Assembly (NCBI GenBank): GCA_021772245.1
Contig: JAJFMH010000031.1
Span: forward strand, 1 to 52,976
From: Chlamydiota bacterium
GTDB lineage: Bacteria; Chlamydiota; Chlamydiia; Chlamydiales; Simkaniaceae
Reading direction: 5' to 3'
DNA: 52,976 bases
The notes below the pieces were generated by a model that saw nothing but the letters and a program-made list of their open reading frames with translations, did not search any database and was not told where the DNA came from. The translations under genes were made by a program, and so were the position numbers. This document shows positions 34,085 through 44,361 of the stretch, piece by piece (the stretch's first letter is position 1; each line of letters opens with the position of its first letter).

Positions 34085-34162
34085 AGTATACCTAGGTCAA
34101 ATAAATGAATATGCGCACAGATGGTACCAGAAAGAGAATTAAAATCACATGAAGTTTGTACG

Positions 34163-35866
34163 CTAACTTTTCTCTATTTTAGAAAAAGTAATCAGCACCT
34201 CTTTCTTAGAGAAGAGTGCTTTTTGTATGCCATTTTTCTTAATTCCGAGAGTATGTATTTCAGCAGCTTGTGAGATCTTCTTTGCATCTTCCCAATATGT
34301 ACTTGGCATGATGAGGCATTTTTTAGTTTTTTTGGAGTTAAGGGTTTTATCAATGAGTTCTTGGTATTTTTTATTCCCATAGATGAATTTTATAGGGAGA
34401 AAGATCTTAAGGAATGGATCTCTGATTTTAGAGCGTCTCTTGTGTAGAAAAAAGGAAAATGTAGGATGTTTTGCATAGAGTAGAAAAAGCTGAAACATTG
34501 AAATATGATCTGATACAATTAGCAAGGTGTCATTTTCTGGGAAATTGGTAATATCTAGGGTATAAAAGGGGTGGATAATTTGATGAATGTAGGCCGCAAA
34601 ATACTTTCTCAGATTAATAACTAAGAAAAGTGTAAAAAAGGCTGTAATGATTCCAACAATCAAAAAGCCTGTATTTGCTTGTAGCTTAAATACTCCGTGA
34701 AAGAGCTTGAGAGAAATAGGGGCAAGTAATACGCCGCAAAAACTTAGAAAATTCGACGATGCAACGATTTGCCCTCTTTTTTTTGTTGGGCTGCAGGTTT
34801 GAATAAATGACTCAAAGGGTACAATAAAAAGACCTCCTGCAACGCCAATACCTGCAAGTAAGATCAAAGTGATGGTTAGAGAGAAAGAAAAAAAGTATAG
34901 TAAAATAAGTTGCATGAAAAGTAATGCCCCTCCTATGCATGACAGGCCGAGCTCTGGCTTTTCTTTACAAAGCCTTCCAGCTAGATATGCGCCACCTGCA
35001 ATTCCAATTGCTGTTGTTAGAAAAAGGTATCCACCTCCAAGGGCGCTAAGTCCCATGGATTCCATGGCAAAGGGAATAAAATTCAGTTGAAAGAATGCTC
35101 CAACATAGAGGAAAAATGCCGCGCCAAAAATAGAAGGCAGTAGATGCGGATAAGGTTTACAAAACTGAAGAGTTTTGTAAATTTCATAGAAAAATAAAGG
35201 ATTAATTTTTCGTTTGGTTCTAGAGGGTTTAGTGTAGGGGATACAGACACTTGCTAAAAAACCAATAAAAGCAAATGCAACGCAAATAAGAGCTGTTAAG
35301 GGAAAATTTCTATTTGTAATTTGCGTTAGAAAAGCGGCTAAAAAAGTACCAATGATGATTGCCAAGTAGGTAAATGAGGTAATGAGGCCATTGGCTTTGG
35401 GAACCGATCTCTCATCGACAAGTTCTGGAATAATACTATATTTGGGTGGTCCAAACACGGCGCTTTGAAAGGATAAAAGAAAAAGTACACCGTAGCTTGC
35501 GAGTTCACTTTTGTAAATGAATGCTACAACGCCAAGTCCCATAATGGCAATTTCTGATACCTTTAAAAACTCAACCATTCGCATTTTACTAAAGCGGTCC
35601 GCAATAATACCGGCTGCTGAGGAAAATAATAAGAAGGGGACAACATAGATAATACCTACCCAAAATAAGATGTCATTTGACTTTTCAACGCCGAGAAGAT
35701 CGATAAATAAAAAGAGAATCAGGTATTTAAAAACGTTATCGTTTATCACGCCGAAAAACTGCGCAATGTTTAGAAAATGAAGGCCGTGTTTTTTATAATA
35801 AAAGTCGTCACTTGGAAAACCTAACTTTTGCAAGATTCGAAGACCAAAAGATGGGGTATTACTCAT
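34163..35866 (-). CDS. LplT-like MFS transporter fused to a degenerate PlsC-type acyltransferase domain
   Basis: A 567-residue protein. ATG 35866 has GGAA 5 nt upstream; a TTG at 35902 would add 12 residues. Residues about 1-420 form a 12-helix transporter resembling the lysophospholipid carrier LplT (AQFFGVINDNVFKYLILFLF near the start, FGPPKYSIIPELV, GGLFIVPFESFIQTCSP). Residues about 430-567 keep the outline of the acyltransferase half of LplT-Aas proteins, but the catalytic H-x4-D box reads SDHISMFQ, with Gln for Asp. The transport half may be active and the acyltransferase half not. A perfect 11-bp hairpin is embedded at 35156-35181. Confidence 0.82.
   Translation of the reverse strand: MSNTPSFGLRILQKLGFPSDDFYYKKHGLHFLNIAQFFGVINDNVFKYLILFLFIDLLGVEKSNDILFWVGIIYVVPFLLFSSAAGIIADRFSKMRMVEFLKVSEIAIMGLGVVAFIYKSELASYGVLFLLSFQSAVFGPPKYSIIPELVDERSVPKANGLITSFTYLAIIIGTFLAAFLTQITNRNFPLTALICVAFAFIGFLASVCIPYTKPSRTKRKINPLFFYEIYKTLQFCKPYPHLLPSIFGAAFFLYVGAFFQLNFIPFAMESMGLSALGGGYLFLTTAIGIAGGAYLAGRLCKEKPELGLSCIGGALLFMQLILLYFFSFSLTITLILLAGIGVAGGLFIVPFESFIQTCSPTKKRGQIVASSNFLSFCGVLLAPISLKLFHGVFKLQANTGFLIVGIITAFFTLFLVINLRKYFAAYIHQIIHPFYTLDITNFPENDTLLIVSDHISMFQLFLLYAKHPTFSFFLHKRRSKIRDPFLKIFLPIKFIYGNKKYQELIDKTLNSKKTKKCLIMPSTYWEDAKKISQAAEIHTLGIKKNGIQKALFSKKEVLITFSKIEKS
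35156..35181. repeat. Perfect 11-bp inverted repeat inside the LplT-like gene
   Basis: TTTACAAAACT (35156-35166), loop GAAG, AGTTTTGTAAA (35171-35181). It encodes FCK/LQ residues in a loop of the transporter and is not at a gene end. Confidence 0.7.
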
Positions 35867-35999
35867 ATTAATTCCATAGTGTTTGTCTTGTTTGCGCAGC
35901 AAATTTGCCGGCTTTTATGCCCGAATATACGATTTAGATAAATAAGCAATTGCAAAAAGAAAGATCACAGCAAATAGGATGGTTTGATACAATTGGCGT

Positions 36000-38900
36000 A
36001 TGAATAAAAAAGAAGTCTATCAAAGTCATCTGTACGAAGTGCTCGTGCAGCTTCTTAAAGAAAAATTCTTTGCAAAAGGAAATCATCCTTTTCAAAAAAG
36101 GATTCTTGTCCTTCCCGATAGTTCGTTTAAGGAGAAGTTGTTTTTTCAACTTACAAAGCAGGGAAGGCAGTGCGTTTTATTTAACGTAAGTTGTTTTGAT
36201 GTTTTTGAAGCGGTTCAAGAACTGTCTTCTTTTGTAGTAGAAAAAAAGCTTACTTTCCCAACTGTAAGCGTTTTAGGGCTCCATTTGGAGTCTGTAATAC
36301 ATGAGGTGCTGTCAGACCCTGACTTTTTCGAAACAGATGCTTTATCACCCCTTAAAGATTACATTGCAAATAAAGGAAAAAAAGAAATTTCTGCATTTGC
36401 AAATAAGTTAAGTAGTATTTTTTTCCAATATGGGATTTATGGGGGAGAGTTTCTGAGTGAGTTTTTAGTAAAAGATTCTTGGCAAAAAATACTCTTTGAA
36501 AAAGTTTTTTCATCGTGGAATTATCCGTATGAATTGATTGCACCCCGTGAGCTGGATAAGAGCATGTCATCTGATGAAAGCCGGGGTGAAATTCATTTAT
36601 TTCATTTTTCTAATATGCCGCATGTTTTCCATCAGTTTTTTGATAAGCTCAGTTTGCATTTCGATATTATTTATTATGATCTTTGCTTAAGTGAGTATCA
36701 AATTACAGAGCTTAAAAGCGCAAAGGAAAAACTTCATCTTCTTAGCAGGGCCAAAAAGATGGAAGTATCCGCTGCAAATGAGCGTGATTTGCAGCAATCT
36801 TTGCAAAATGAAAATTTTCTTCTAGCTGAATTTGGAAGAATGGGAAGAGAGAAAAACCTGTTTTTTGAAGACCTTGAATATGACATCCATTCATTTTTTC
36901 CAAAGATTTCAACAGCTGAAAAAAATCTTCTTGAAAGCTTGCAAGAAGATTTACTTTACGCAAATAGTGAACATGAAAGTAAGTACACACTTAGGGATAG
37001 CGATATTTCTTTTCAGATACATAGCGCGCCAAGTTACCTGCGTGAGGTAGAAAGTCTTTATACTACCCTTGTCAATTTGTGTAACAAAAAACCCGAGATA
37101 CAACCTTGTGATATTGCTGTCTATGCGCCAGATATGTCAGTCTATGCGCCCTATATTAAAATGGTTTTTCAAAGTGCAGAGTCTCCCTTTCAAATCCATT
37201 TAGATGAGAGATCACTTGTTGAAGAGTCTTCTTTTCTGCAGGCAGTAATCAGTTTTTTATCTCTTGAAAAAAGTTCTTTTGAAAAAGATGAAATTTTACA
37301 TCTATTTTCTTTAGAGCCCATCAGAGCTGCACTATCTATAACGAGAGAAGAGTCTGAGAGTTTTTGCAAATGGATAAGCGATTCCAATGTACGGTGGGGA
37401 TTTGATGTAGACCATCGAGAAGAGTTTTCGAAAGAAAAAGGGGGAACTCATTCATTGGGATCCTTTTCTTATAGTTTTGAGCACTTGCTTTATTCACTCT
37501 GTGTTACCGATGTAGGTGGTATTGTAGATGCAAATGATCTACGCTTTTATCCTTTGATGCATATGCCTTTTTCCAAAGCAAGTCTACTTGGAAAAGGGGT
37601 TGAATTTTGTCAAAAACTTCGACGAGATTTGATTGTGTTTCGAGAGGATAAAACACTAGCAGAGTGGGCGCTTCATTTACAAACCCTATGCTCCACTTAT
37701 TTTAAGGTAAATGATCAGGAGCAAATGGATATAGTCGCAAGTGGAAAATTGCACCAAGGTCTTGAAAAACTACGAGAACTTGCAAAAAAAGTGCCAAATT
37801 TTAGATATCCTTACTCCAGCATAAAAAAATATCTGCTCGACTTTTTACAAAAACAAACAGTAGATGGTCAAACTTCATACCAATCTATTTCTTTTTCTTC
37901 GATTGATAATAGTATTTTCACTTCTAATACAGTGCATGCCCTTTTAGGGATGAGTGAAACTTCCTTTCCGCGAAAGGATGCACCTTCTTCACTTGATTTA
38001 ATGCAAAACCTTCCACAAAGAGACTACATTCCGAGTAAAATCGATGAAGACAGATACACTCTTCTGCAGCTGATGCATTTAACCAAAGAACATCTTTTAG
38101 TTTTTTATTCTAATCGAAATCCTGCAGATGGGGCGGAGCAATCTTTTTCACCACTTTGGAAAGAAATTTTTCAGCATATTAAGAAAAAAGTAATGCATGC
38201 TTCTTCTTTGGAAGAAATGATTTTTGTAGATCATCCAAGTTTTGGATTCGATCAAAAGTATTTTGCATCGGATGCAAAGACTAAAAGTTTTTCAAGCAGG
38301 ATGTTTCGCGCTGCAAGCGCTTATTATAACAAGGTGCAAGAAGAGATCGTCTCATTTATTCCCCCATGTTCAAGTGAAACTAGCCTTTTGCTAGAGAATA
38401 AAACAGATAAATATATTCATATTTCAATTGCCAAACTTCGAAAGCTTGCTAGAAACCCTTTTCAATTTTATTGCAATGAAACTCTTGGAATTTACCTTGA
38501 GGAAGAAACTAAGGGGGATTTCCAGGGGGAGTTTATTCTCTCACCCTTGCAAAAAGCGATACTATCTCGAAGTGATGAAGATCAAAAAGACAATGCATCT
38601 TTTATTGCGCAAATCAAAGGAGAGGTGCCTAGTGGAAAATACTTTGATATCGCAAAAGAAAAGATAGATATTGAAAATGAGCTTATACATTCAAATTTAA
38701 AAAAATTTGGGTTAGATGCCTCTCAGCTTTCTACAATATCCTTAAGCAATTCTTGCGAGAGCACGTCCATTGTTTCTCCAAATCATTATATGATGCCAGC
38801 TATGCATGTTCCCTTGAGTAGTGGGGCAATAGCAATTATAGAAGGAACTCTCACAGGTGTAAGCCCTAAAGGCCTTTGTACCTATCAGAAAGGGGGGCTA

Positions 38901-39305
38901 GATGGAGCGGTGCAAAACCTACCTTCTTATTTGATATATTTGAATTTGAAAGATTCACCCATCGGAATAAAGCCTGATATGATTTTTTTAAAAGATGGCA
39001 AACAAAAAATGATTACATTGAATAATCCGCATAAGCAGCTGCAAAAGTATTTGGAATATTATCTTTTAGCTACATCAAATCCATCTCCCTTTTATCCAAG
39101 TTTTGCCAAGAGCTTTTTTCAAGGGGATGAAAAGGAGCTGCAAAAAGTGATGAAACAGATGCTTGCGGAATCCTCATTTTCACTATCTGATCCATATGTA
39201 AAGCTTGCATTTTCAAGAAATTATGATGCAAAGGCAATCTATGAGATGTGGTCTCCATACCTAAAAAGTTCAATTGGCTCTGAGGTTCAGAAGGTGTTTG
39301 CATGA
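36000..39305 (+). CDS. recC: Exodeoxyribonuclease V subunit gamma (RecC)
   Basis: A 1101-residue subunit of the RecBCD helicase-nuclease, which resects double-strand ends for RecA. Identified by length, by position directly upstream of recB, and by RecC-like regions: KRILVLPDSSFKEKLFF near the N-terminus, PCDIAVYAPDMSVYAPYIK with SPFQIHLDERSLVEE in the UvrD-like fold, VHALLGMSETSFPRKDAP (a RecC hallmark near residue 650) and LLVFYSNRNPADGAEQSFSPLW. RecC has a dead helicase fold that scans for Chi. The recB start overlaps its stop (ATGA). A half-site of the 19-bp palindrome (ATGTAAAGC) is present at 39196-39204. Confidence 0.93.
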   Translation: MNKKEVYQSHLYEVLVQLLKEKFFAKGNHPFQKRILVLPDSSFKEKLFFQLTKQGRQCVLFNVSCFDVFEAVQELSSFVVEKKLTFPTVSVLGLHLESVIHEVLSDPDFFETDALSPLKDYIANKGKKEISAFANKLSSIFFQYGIYGGEFLSEFLVKDSWQKILFEKVFSSWNYPYELIAPRELDKSMSSDESRGEIHLFHFSNMPHVFHQFFDKLSLHFDIIYYDLCLSEYQITELKSAKEKLHLLSRAKKMEVSAANERDLQQSLQNENFLLAEFGRMGREKNLFFEDLEYDIHSFFPKISTAEKNLLESLQEDLLYANSEHESKYTLRDSDISFQIHSAPSYLREVESLYTTLVNLCNKKPEIQPCDIAVYAPDMSVYAPYIKMVFQSAESPFQIHLDERSLVEESSFLQAVISFLSLEKSSFEKDEILHLFSLEPIRAALSITREESESFCKWISDSNVRWGFDVDHREEFSKEKGGTHSLGSFSYSFEHLLYSLCVTDVGGIVDANDLRFYPLMHMPFSKASLLGKGVEFCQKLRRDLIVFREDKTLAEWALHLQTLCSTYFKVNDQEQMDIVASGKLHQGLEKLRELAKKVPNFRYPYSSIKKYLLDFLQKQTVDGQTSYQSISFSSIDNSIFTSNTVHALLGMSETSFPRKDAPSSLDLMQNLPQRDYIPSKIDEDRYTLLQLMHLTKEHLLVFYSNRNPADGAEQSFSPLWKEIFQHIKKKVMHASSLEEMIFVDHPSFGFDQKYFASDAKTKSFSSRMFRAASAYYNKVQEEIVSFIPPCSSETSLLLENKTDKYIHISIAKLRKLARNPFQFYCNETLGIYLEEETKGDFQGEFILSPLQKAILSRSDEDQKDNASFIAQIKGEVPSGKYFDIAKEKIDIENELIHSNLKKFGLDASQLSTISLSNSCESTSIVSPNHYMMPAMHVPLSSGAIAIIEGTLTGVSPKGLCTYQKGGLDGAVQNLPSYLIYLNLKDSPIGIKPDMIFLKDGKQKMITLNNPHKQLQKYLEYYLLATSNPSPFYPSFAKSFFQGDEKELQKVMKQMLAESSFSLSDPYVKLAFSRNYDAKAIYEMWSPYLKSSIGSEVQKVFA

Positions 39306-42300
39306 AGAGATTTAATTGTTTAGATCCTACGATGCCTATCTGTGGAAAGTTTTTTTTAGAGGCGTCTGCTGGCACTGGAAAAACGTTTGCAATTGAGCAT
39401 TTGTTTACCCGATTTTTACTACTTGAAAAACCTTTTCAAGTTAAAGAAATTTTAATCGTTACTTTTACTAATGCGGCCATTTCTGATTTGAAAGGGCGTA
39501 TTCGAAGCAATTTAGAAAGTGCTATTATTGCCTTGCAGACAAAGGACATGGAAGCTGTTGATTATTTAAGTGGTATTATTCAGCAGGGGTTGGAAGACGA
39601 GATGCTTCTTCGTTTGCAAAAAGCGCTTATGGATATCGAATCTGCCCAGATTTTTACAATCCATAGTTTTTGTCAAAGAATGCTTCTTGAATTTGCCTTC
39701 GAGGCAAAACTTGGATTTACAAGTGCTACCCTTGAAGAGCGAAAACATCTTTCCATTTTAAAAGAAGAAGTCGTTCGCTTTTTTCGCTCAAATGATATTC
39801 ACACTCTTCTTTCCCAAAATCAATTAATGCTTTTTCTTCAAGGCTATAAGCAAGATTTTGATCTTGCTTTGCAAGGAATTATTTCTTTGTTGGAAAAAGA
39901 AGGAACATATAGTGGATGTAGATCTTTTGCTGAAAACTACTCTCTTATTATAAACGAGTTTGAAAATGTCTTTTCGAAGATTGCGTTCCAAAAAGAATCT
40001 TTTATTGCAGATGTTTATCAACTAACGCAGCACCACCAAAAAATATGCAGCAGAGACAAAAGGCCAAAGGATGTTTATGCTATGCAAATTGAACTCATCG
40101 CTTCCTGTTTAGAAAAAAAATCGATTTCAGCATGTGAGCTCAATACCTTTATTTCTAAAGATCCTTTTGTTTTTTCTCTGTTTACAGAGGAAAACCAAAA
40201 AAAATCTTTCCCAAGCGATTTATATGAAAAGCTCAATCACAAAATACTAATTTTAGAGATACAAAAAAGGTTAAGTCCTATCTTTGAGAGGATGTCGTCC
40301 TTTGAATTAATTGCTCTTGAAATTGCAGGCTTCGTACAGACAAATGTAAAAACTAGATTGCAAGAAGAAGAGGTTACTCCCCCAGATCTTATCCTTGTTA
40401 AAATGCAAGAGGCATTAGAGTGTGCCTCATTTAGAAAAGGCGTTGCTTCTAAATATAGATCGGTAATTATTGATGAATTTCAAGATACAGATCCTATTCA
40501 GTGGGATATTTTCAAACAGCTTTTTATTGATGAAAAGAACATAGATGCTTTTTATCTTGTCGGAGATCCCAAGCAATCTATTTACTCTTTTCGAAATGCA
40601 GATATTTTTACTTACCAACAGGCTTTGGAAATTCTTGGCGAAGAAAACAGATATTTTTTAGATGTGAACTACAGATCAAGTCCTGGCCTTTTACATGCTT
40701 TAAATACGTTGTTTTCTCACGATAATCTGGGTAAATGGCTCTCTTTTAAAGAGCTGAGTATTGACTATCACAAAGTAGAGGTGGGTAAAAAAGAAATCTC
40801 TTTTGAAAAAAATGCGATACATTTTTTTCTTGGAAAAGGATCTGGTTTATTAAAAAGCTCAGCTGATTATAAAGTACTAGAGGAGCAAGTATGGTTTCCA
40901 TGCATTGCCTCAGAGCTTATATCTTTATCAAAGAAGAAAAATCTCTGTGATATTGCAATTTTGATTAAAGATCGTTTTCAAGGAAGGCGGTTAAAAAACT
41001 ACCTCAATAAGCACTCTATTGCAGCGCAATATCAAGAAGATAAATTTATTACTGAAACAGACGCTTTTTCATTTTTGCAAATCGCTCTTTTAGCTACGTA
41101 TCAACCTAAAAAGTTATCAACACTTAAACAAGCCCTGATACACCCTTTTGTTGGAATGACAAGTCGGGATCTTTTAGACAGACAAGAAACTCTATTCCAA
41201 AAAGAAATTAATATTTTTTTCTCTCTTCGATCAACTTTATTTGAAGATGGAATCATTGCTTTTTTACATCAATTATTAGATGTAAAACTCAATGGAGGCC
41301 AAACATTACTTGAGAAATTGCTTAGATATGATCGCAGTGATGACTATTCAGATTTGCTTGAAATTGCCGCCCTGATGGAGATAGAGGGAAAATACTTTTC
41401 CTATGATTATCGAAATGCACTTGTATCTCTTGCGCAAAAAGGCAGGGATAAAAATCCTCTTCTTAAGAGAAGGCTAAATATGGAAAAAAAGGGTGTTAGA
41501 ATTATGACGACTCATAAAAGCAAGGGATTAGAGTTCGATGTAGTTTTTTCGCTAGGGATGGCAACACCCAGCAATCCTAAGATGAAATTTATACAGCATA
41601 AATCAAGAGAGATCACTAAATTTGATATTAGAGAAACATCTTCCAAAGAGCATAAAGATCATCTAGAAATGGAAATGCTGCGTCAACTGTATGTTGCATT
41701 TACAAGAGCCAAAGAAAAGCTCTATGCTTTCATTCCATTTGATTGCGCAGGAGCGTTAAATATCGATCCTAAATCGGGAATTTCTCCAATAGAGCTTTTT
41801 TGCCAAAAGTGGCTGCAAAAGCAGTCTTACAGCGCAACTCTTGACTCGCTTAAAACTCTCTTGATTAATTTACCAGCAGATGAAACGGTTTCATATGAAG
41901 AGGTGTCTTCTCGGGTTTTTACTTCGGAATCTACCTATGAAAATCAAAAAGTAGTGTTAGAAAGATATCTACCCCCAGATTTTTCTTTTCCAAATTATTA
42001 TAAGCATTCTTTTTCAAGCTTAAAAAAAGAATCCAAAAAAGGAACTGATTCTTTGCAAGAACCTTTCATTCCAGCTGGAAAGGAAGTCGGGACATTATTC
42101 CATAGTCTTTTTGAGGAAATACTTTCAAATGACCATACACATTTTGTAATAGATGAACATCTATCTTCCTACTTGGTAGAAAAACTTAGATTTACCCCTT
42201 TGGAGTTACACCAAGATTTTGTCTTCAAAATCATGCAAAATGCTCTTACAACACCTTTTTCAAAAGAAATCCCATCTCTTGCTCAGATTCCATCTGCAAA

Positions 42301-42655
42301 TCTTTTTGTAGAAGGAGAATTTTTCCTGTCGATGGATACTGATAGGCAAAATTTTTTGAAAGGCTTTATTGATGTAACCTTTATTTGGGAAAATAAAGTG
42401 TATCTGCTCGATTGGAAATCCAATTTTTTAGGTGAAAAGGCAGTAGATTATTCTCAAGAAAATATTTTTCAAAATCTTCAAGACGCAGACTATCTCTTGC
42501 AAGCTAAACTGTATTTAGAAGCTATGGAGAAATACTTAAGCCAATTTACGGGCAATAATTTAGAAATTGGAGGGATGTATTTTATCTATCTTCGAGGACT
42601 TGTTTTTGGTAAAGGTTGTTATTTTTTTTCTAATGCAAGTGAGGTGATCAGATGA
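39302..42655 (+). CDS. recB: Exodeoxyribonuclease V subunit beta (RecB)
   Basis: A 1117-residue helicase-nuclease. Helicase motifs: LEASAGTGKTFAIEHL (I), ILIVTFTNAAISDLKGRI (Ia), TIHSFCQRML, SVIIDEFQDTDPIQWDIF (II), YLVGDPKQSIYSFRNAD (III), DVNYRSSPGLL (IV), MTTHKSKGLEFDVVF (V) and RQLYVAFTRAKEKLY (VI). The C-terminal nuclease is intact: GTLFHSLFEEIL, GFIDVTFIWENKVYLLDWKS with both metal-binding Asp residues and the Lys. Shorter than E. coli RecB (1180) but complete. It overlaps recC and recD by 4 nt each (ATGA), indicating translational coupling and roughly equal synthesis of the three subunits. Confidence 0.96.
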   Translation: MKRFNCLDPTMPICGKFFLEASAGTGKTFAIEHLFTRFLLLEKPFQVKEILIVTFTNAAISDLKGRIRSNLESAIIALQTKDMEAVDYLSGIIQQGLEDEMLLRLQKALMDIESAQIFTIHSFCQRMLLEFAFEAKLGFTSATLEERKHLSILKEEVVRFFRSNDIHTLLSQNQLMLFLQGYKQDFDLALQGIISLLEKEGTYSGCRSFAENYSLIINEFENVFSKIAFQKESFIADVYQLTQHHQKICSRDKRPKDVYAMQIELIASCLEKKSISACELNTFISKDPFVFSLFTEENQKKSFPSDLYEKLNHKILILEIQKRLSPIFERMSSFELIALEIAGFVQTNVKTRLQEEEVTPPDLILVKMQEALECASFRKGVASKYRSVIIDEFQDTDPIQWDIFKQLFIDEKNIDAFYLVGDPKQSIYSFRNADIFTYQQALEILGEENRYFLDVNYRSSPGLLHALNTLFSHDNLGKWLSFKELSIDYHKVEVGKKEISFEKNAIHFFLGKGSGLLKSSADYKVLEEQVWFPCIASELISLSKKKNLCDIAILIKDRFQGRRLKNYLNKHSIAAQYQEDKFITETDAFSFLQIALLATYQPKKLSTLKQALIHPFVGMTSRDLLDRQETLFQKEINIFFSLRSTLFEDGIIAFLHQLLDVKLNGGQTLLEKLLRYDRSDDYSDLLEIAALMEIEGKYFSYDYRNALVSLAQKGRDKNPLLKRRLNMEKKGVRIMTTHKSKGLEFDVVFSLGMATPSNPKMKFIQHKSREITKFDIRETSSKEHKDHLEMEMLRQLYVAFTRAKEKLYAFIPFDCAGALNIDPKSGISPIELFCQKWLQKQSYSATLDSLKTLLINLPADETVSYEEVSSRVFTSESTYENQKVVLERYLPPDFSFPNYYKHSFSSLKKESKKGTDSLQEPFIPAGKEVGTLFHSLFEEILSNDHTHFVIDEHLSSYLVEKLRFTPLELHQDFVFKIMQNALTTPFSKEIPSLAQIPSANLFVEGEFFLSMDTDRQNFLKGFIDVTFIWENKVYLLDWKSNFLGEKAVDYSQENIFQNLQDADYLLQAKLYLEAMEKYLSQFTGNNLEIGGMYFIYLRGLVFGKGCYFFSNASEVIR

Positions 42656-44361
42656 AGTATTCATTTATTGAGCCAATCGATGTTTTTTTTGCAAAAACTT
42701 TGCTTGATAAGCAGGAAGAAAAAGGAAGTAATGTTTCCTTATTTCTGCAAACACTGATGGCTCTTTCTCGGCTTGGACATACTTGCGTACCAATAGATGA
42801 AAAAAAACTTTTTTCACTTATAAATACTTTTGATACTTCGCTATCAAAAAGCAATTTAGATTCTGTTTTAACTGGAGCGAAGCAAATCTCAACCGAGATT
42901 TGCTCTTTTATAAAGACAAGTGAAGAAAATAATATTCTCATGAAACCCCTTTGCTTTTTTGATGAGCATTATTATCTGCAAAAAAATTATGTTTTTGAAT
43001 CTATTTTTTGTAATCAGATCAAAAATAGACTGCAGATAAAAGAAGATACTTCTATCGATTTCTCTAAAGCTGCAAGTTATTTGAAAACAATCGCGAGCAA
43101 AATTAAATCAGAACAATCATCCGCTATTGAAAAAGCGTTGCAAACAAAATTTTCCTTGCTTGAGGGGGGGCCTGGCACTGGTAAAACGTATTTGGCTGCA
43201 TTTTTGATCCAAACCTATTTTGCCTCTGTTTTAAATCCTGATAAGAAGAAAGTTCTTTTAGCAGCTCCAACAGGAAAGGCTGCCTCTCACTTATTACAGA
43301 AGATTCAGACTAATGTTGATTCCAAATATCATGATCAAATTTCATCAGGAACCCTGCATAGTCTTCTAAAAATTCGAGAAGGTAAAAATCCTCTTTCAGA
43401 GAACCTTGTTTTAGATGCAGATTTTATAATTGTTGATGAAAGCTCGATGCTCGATTTAGCTCTATTTACGAAACTTGCTTCATCGACTACAAAAGAAGCG
43501 AAGCTTTTTTGCATGGGAGACCCCGCTCAACTACCGTCCATCGAAACGGGAAGTGTTTTCAAAAGTCTATGTGAATTTTGCACGCGCGTCTCGCCAAAGT
43601 CCTATAGTAAGTTGCAAATCTGTATGCGATCCGACCTTACACCCATTTTAGAGATCGCTAAAGCCCTGCAAAAAGGATCTTCTCATTTTGAAAACTACTT
43701 ATTAAGAGCAAAGGATCCCATTTCTTATTTTTCTCTGCCAGAGTCTTTGCAAACACTTGCCCAAAATCCTGCTTTGGAAAATGCCATAAAACATTTTCCA
43801 AAAGCCTCTTTTGCAAAATTGATTTACTCAGATCTATTCGAAAATTACTACAAGTATGGAATTTTATCTTGTTTGAAAGTGGGAAAATTTGGAACGGACT
43901 CTTTAAATCGAATGATGTTTTCTAAACTTGCTTGCACTCTAACTAAAGATAAAATATTGCCAATTCCCATTATCATTACAAAGACTTGTTATCAAACAGG
44001 TCTTTTTAATGGTGAAATTGGATTTTTATTGCAAAGTGAAGACCCAAGTCAAGACGTTGCCATATTTGAGCTACAAAAGCAAAACTTACAAAAGCAATAT
44101 TTAACCCTTCCGAAAGCGTTACTGCCTTCATTTGAGTATGCATATGCAATTTCTGTTCATAAAAGCCAGGGGAGCGAATATGAAAACGTAGTTGTCATCG
44201 TTCCAGATAGCATTGATCATTTTGGAAAAGAAATTTTATATACAGCGATTACACGCGCAAAAAAATCTCTTGCTCTTTTTGGAAATATGGAGAAACTCGT
44301 ATCATGTGTAAACAAATCTTCCGATCGATGCAGCGGATTAGAAAAAAAGCTTTTGTCTTAG
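42652..44361 (+). CDS. recD: Exodeoxyribonuclease V subunit alpha (RecD)
   Basis: A 569-residue superfamily 1 helicase (5'-3' motor of RecBCD). Motifs: LLEGGPGTGKTYLAAFLI (I), LLAAPTGKAASHL (Ia), DFIIVDESSMLDLALF (II), LFCMGDPAQLPSIETG (III), and EYAYAISVHKSQGSEYENVV plus LYTAITRAKKSL (V/VI). The length matches RecD rather than the longer RecD2. It overlaps recB by 4 nt and the downstream dacB by 58 nt. A perfect hairpin (42881-42904) lies in the N-terminal coding part. Confidence 0.95.
   Translation: MKYSFIEPIDVFFAKTLLDKQEEKGSNVSLFLQTLMALSRLGHTCVPIDEKKLFSLINTFDTSLSKSNLDSVLTGAKQISTEICSFIKTSEENNILMKPLCFFDEHYYLQKNYVFESIFCNQIKNRLQIKEDTSIDFSKAASYLKTIASKIKSEQSSAIEKALQTKFSLLEGGPGTGKTYLAAFLIQTYFASVLNPDKKKVLLAAPTGKAASHLLQKIQTNVDSKYHDQISSGTLHSLLKIREGKNPLSENLVLDADFIIVDESSMLDLALFTKLASSTTKEAKLFCMGDPAQLPSIETGSVFKSLCEFCTRVSPKSYSKLQICMRSDLTPILEIAKALQKGSSHFENYLLRAKDPISYFSLPESLQTLAQNPALENAIKHFPKASFAKLIYSDLFENYYKYGILSCLKVGKFGTDSLNRMMFSKLACTLTKDKILPIPIIITKTCYQTGLFNGEIGFLLQSEDPSQDVAIFELQKQNLQKQYLTLPKALLPSFEYAYAISVHKSQGSEYENVVVIVPDSIDHFGKEILYTAITRAKKSLALFGNMEKLVSCVNKSSDRCSGLEKKLLS
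42881..42904. repeat. Perfect 10-bp inverted repeat inside recD
   Basis: AGCAAATCTC (42881-42890), loop AACC, GAGATTTGCT (42895-42904). The same architecture (10-11 bp, 4-nt loop) occurs after recA and in the LplT-like gene, with unrelated sequence. Confidence 0.7.

Noticed and set aside
39196-39214. ATGTAAAGC half-site of the dispersed palindrome near the recC 3' end
   Set aside because: Only the left arm matches (9 of 9); the right arm (TGCATTTTC) does not. Kept out of the copy list, though its position near a gene end is suggestive.
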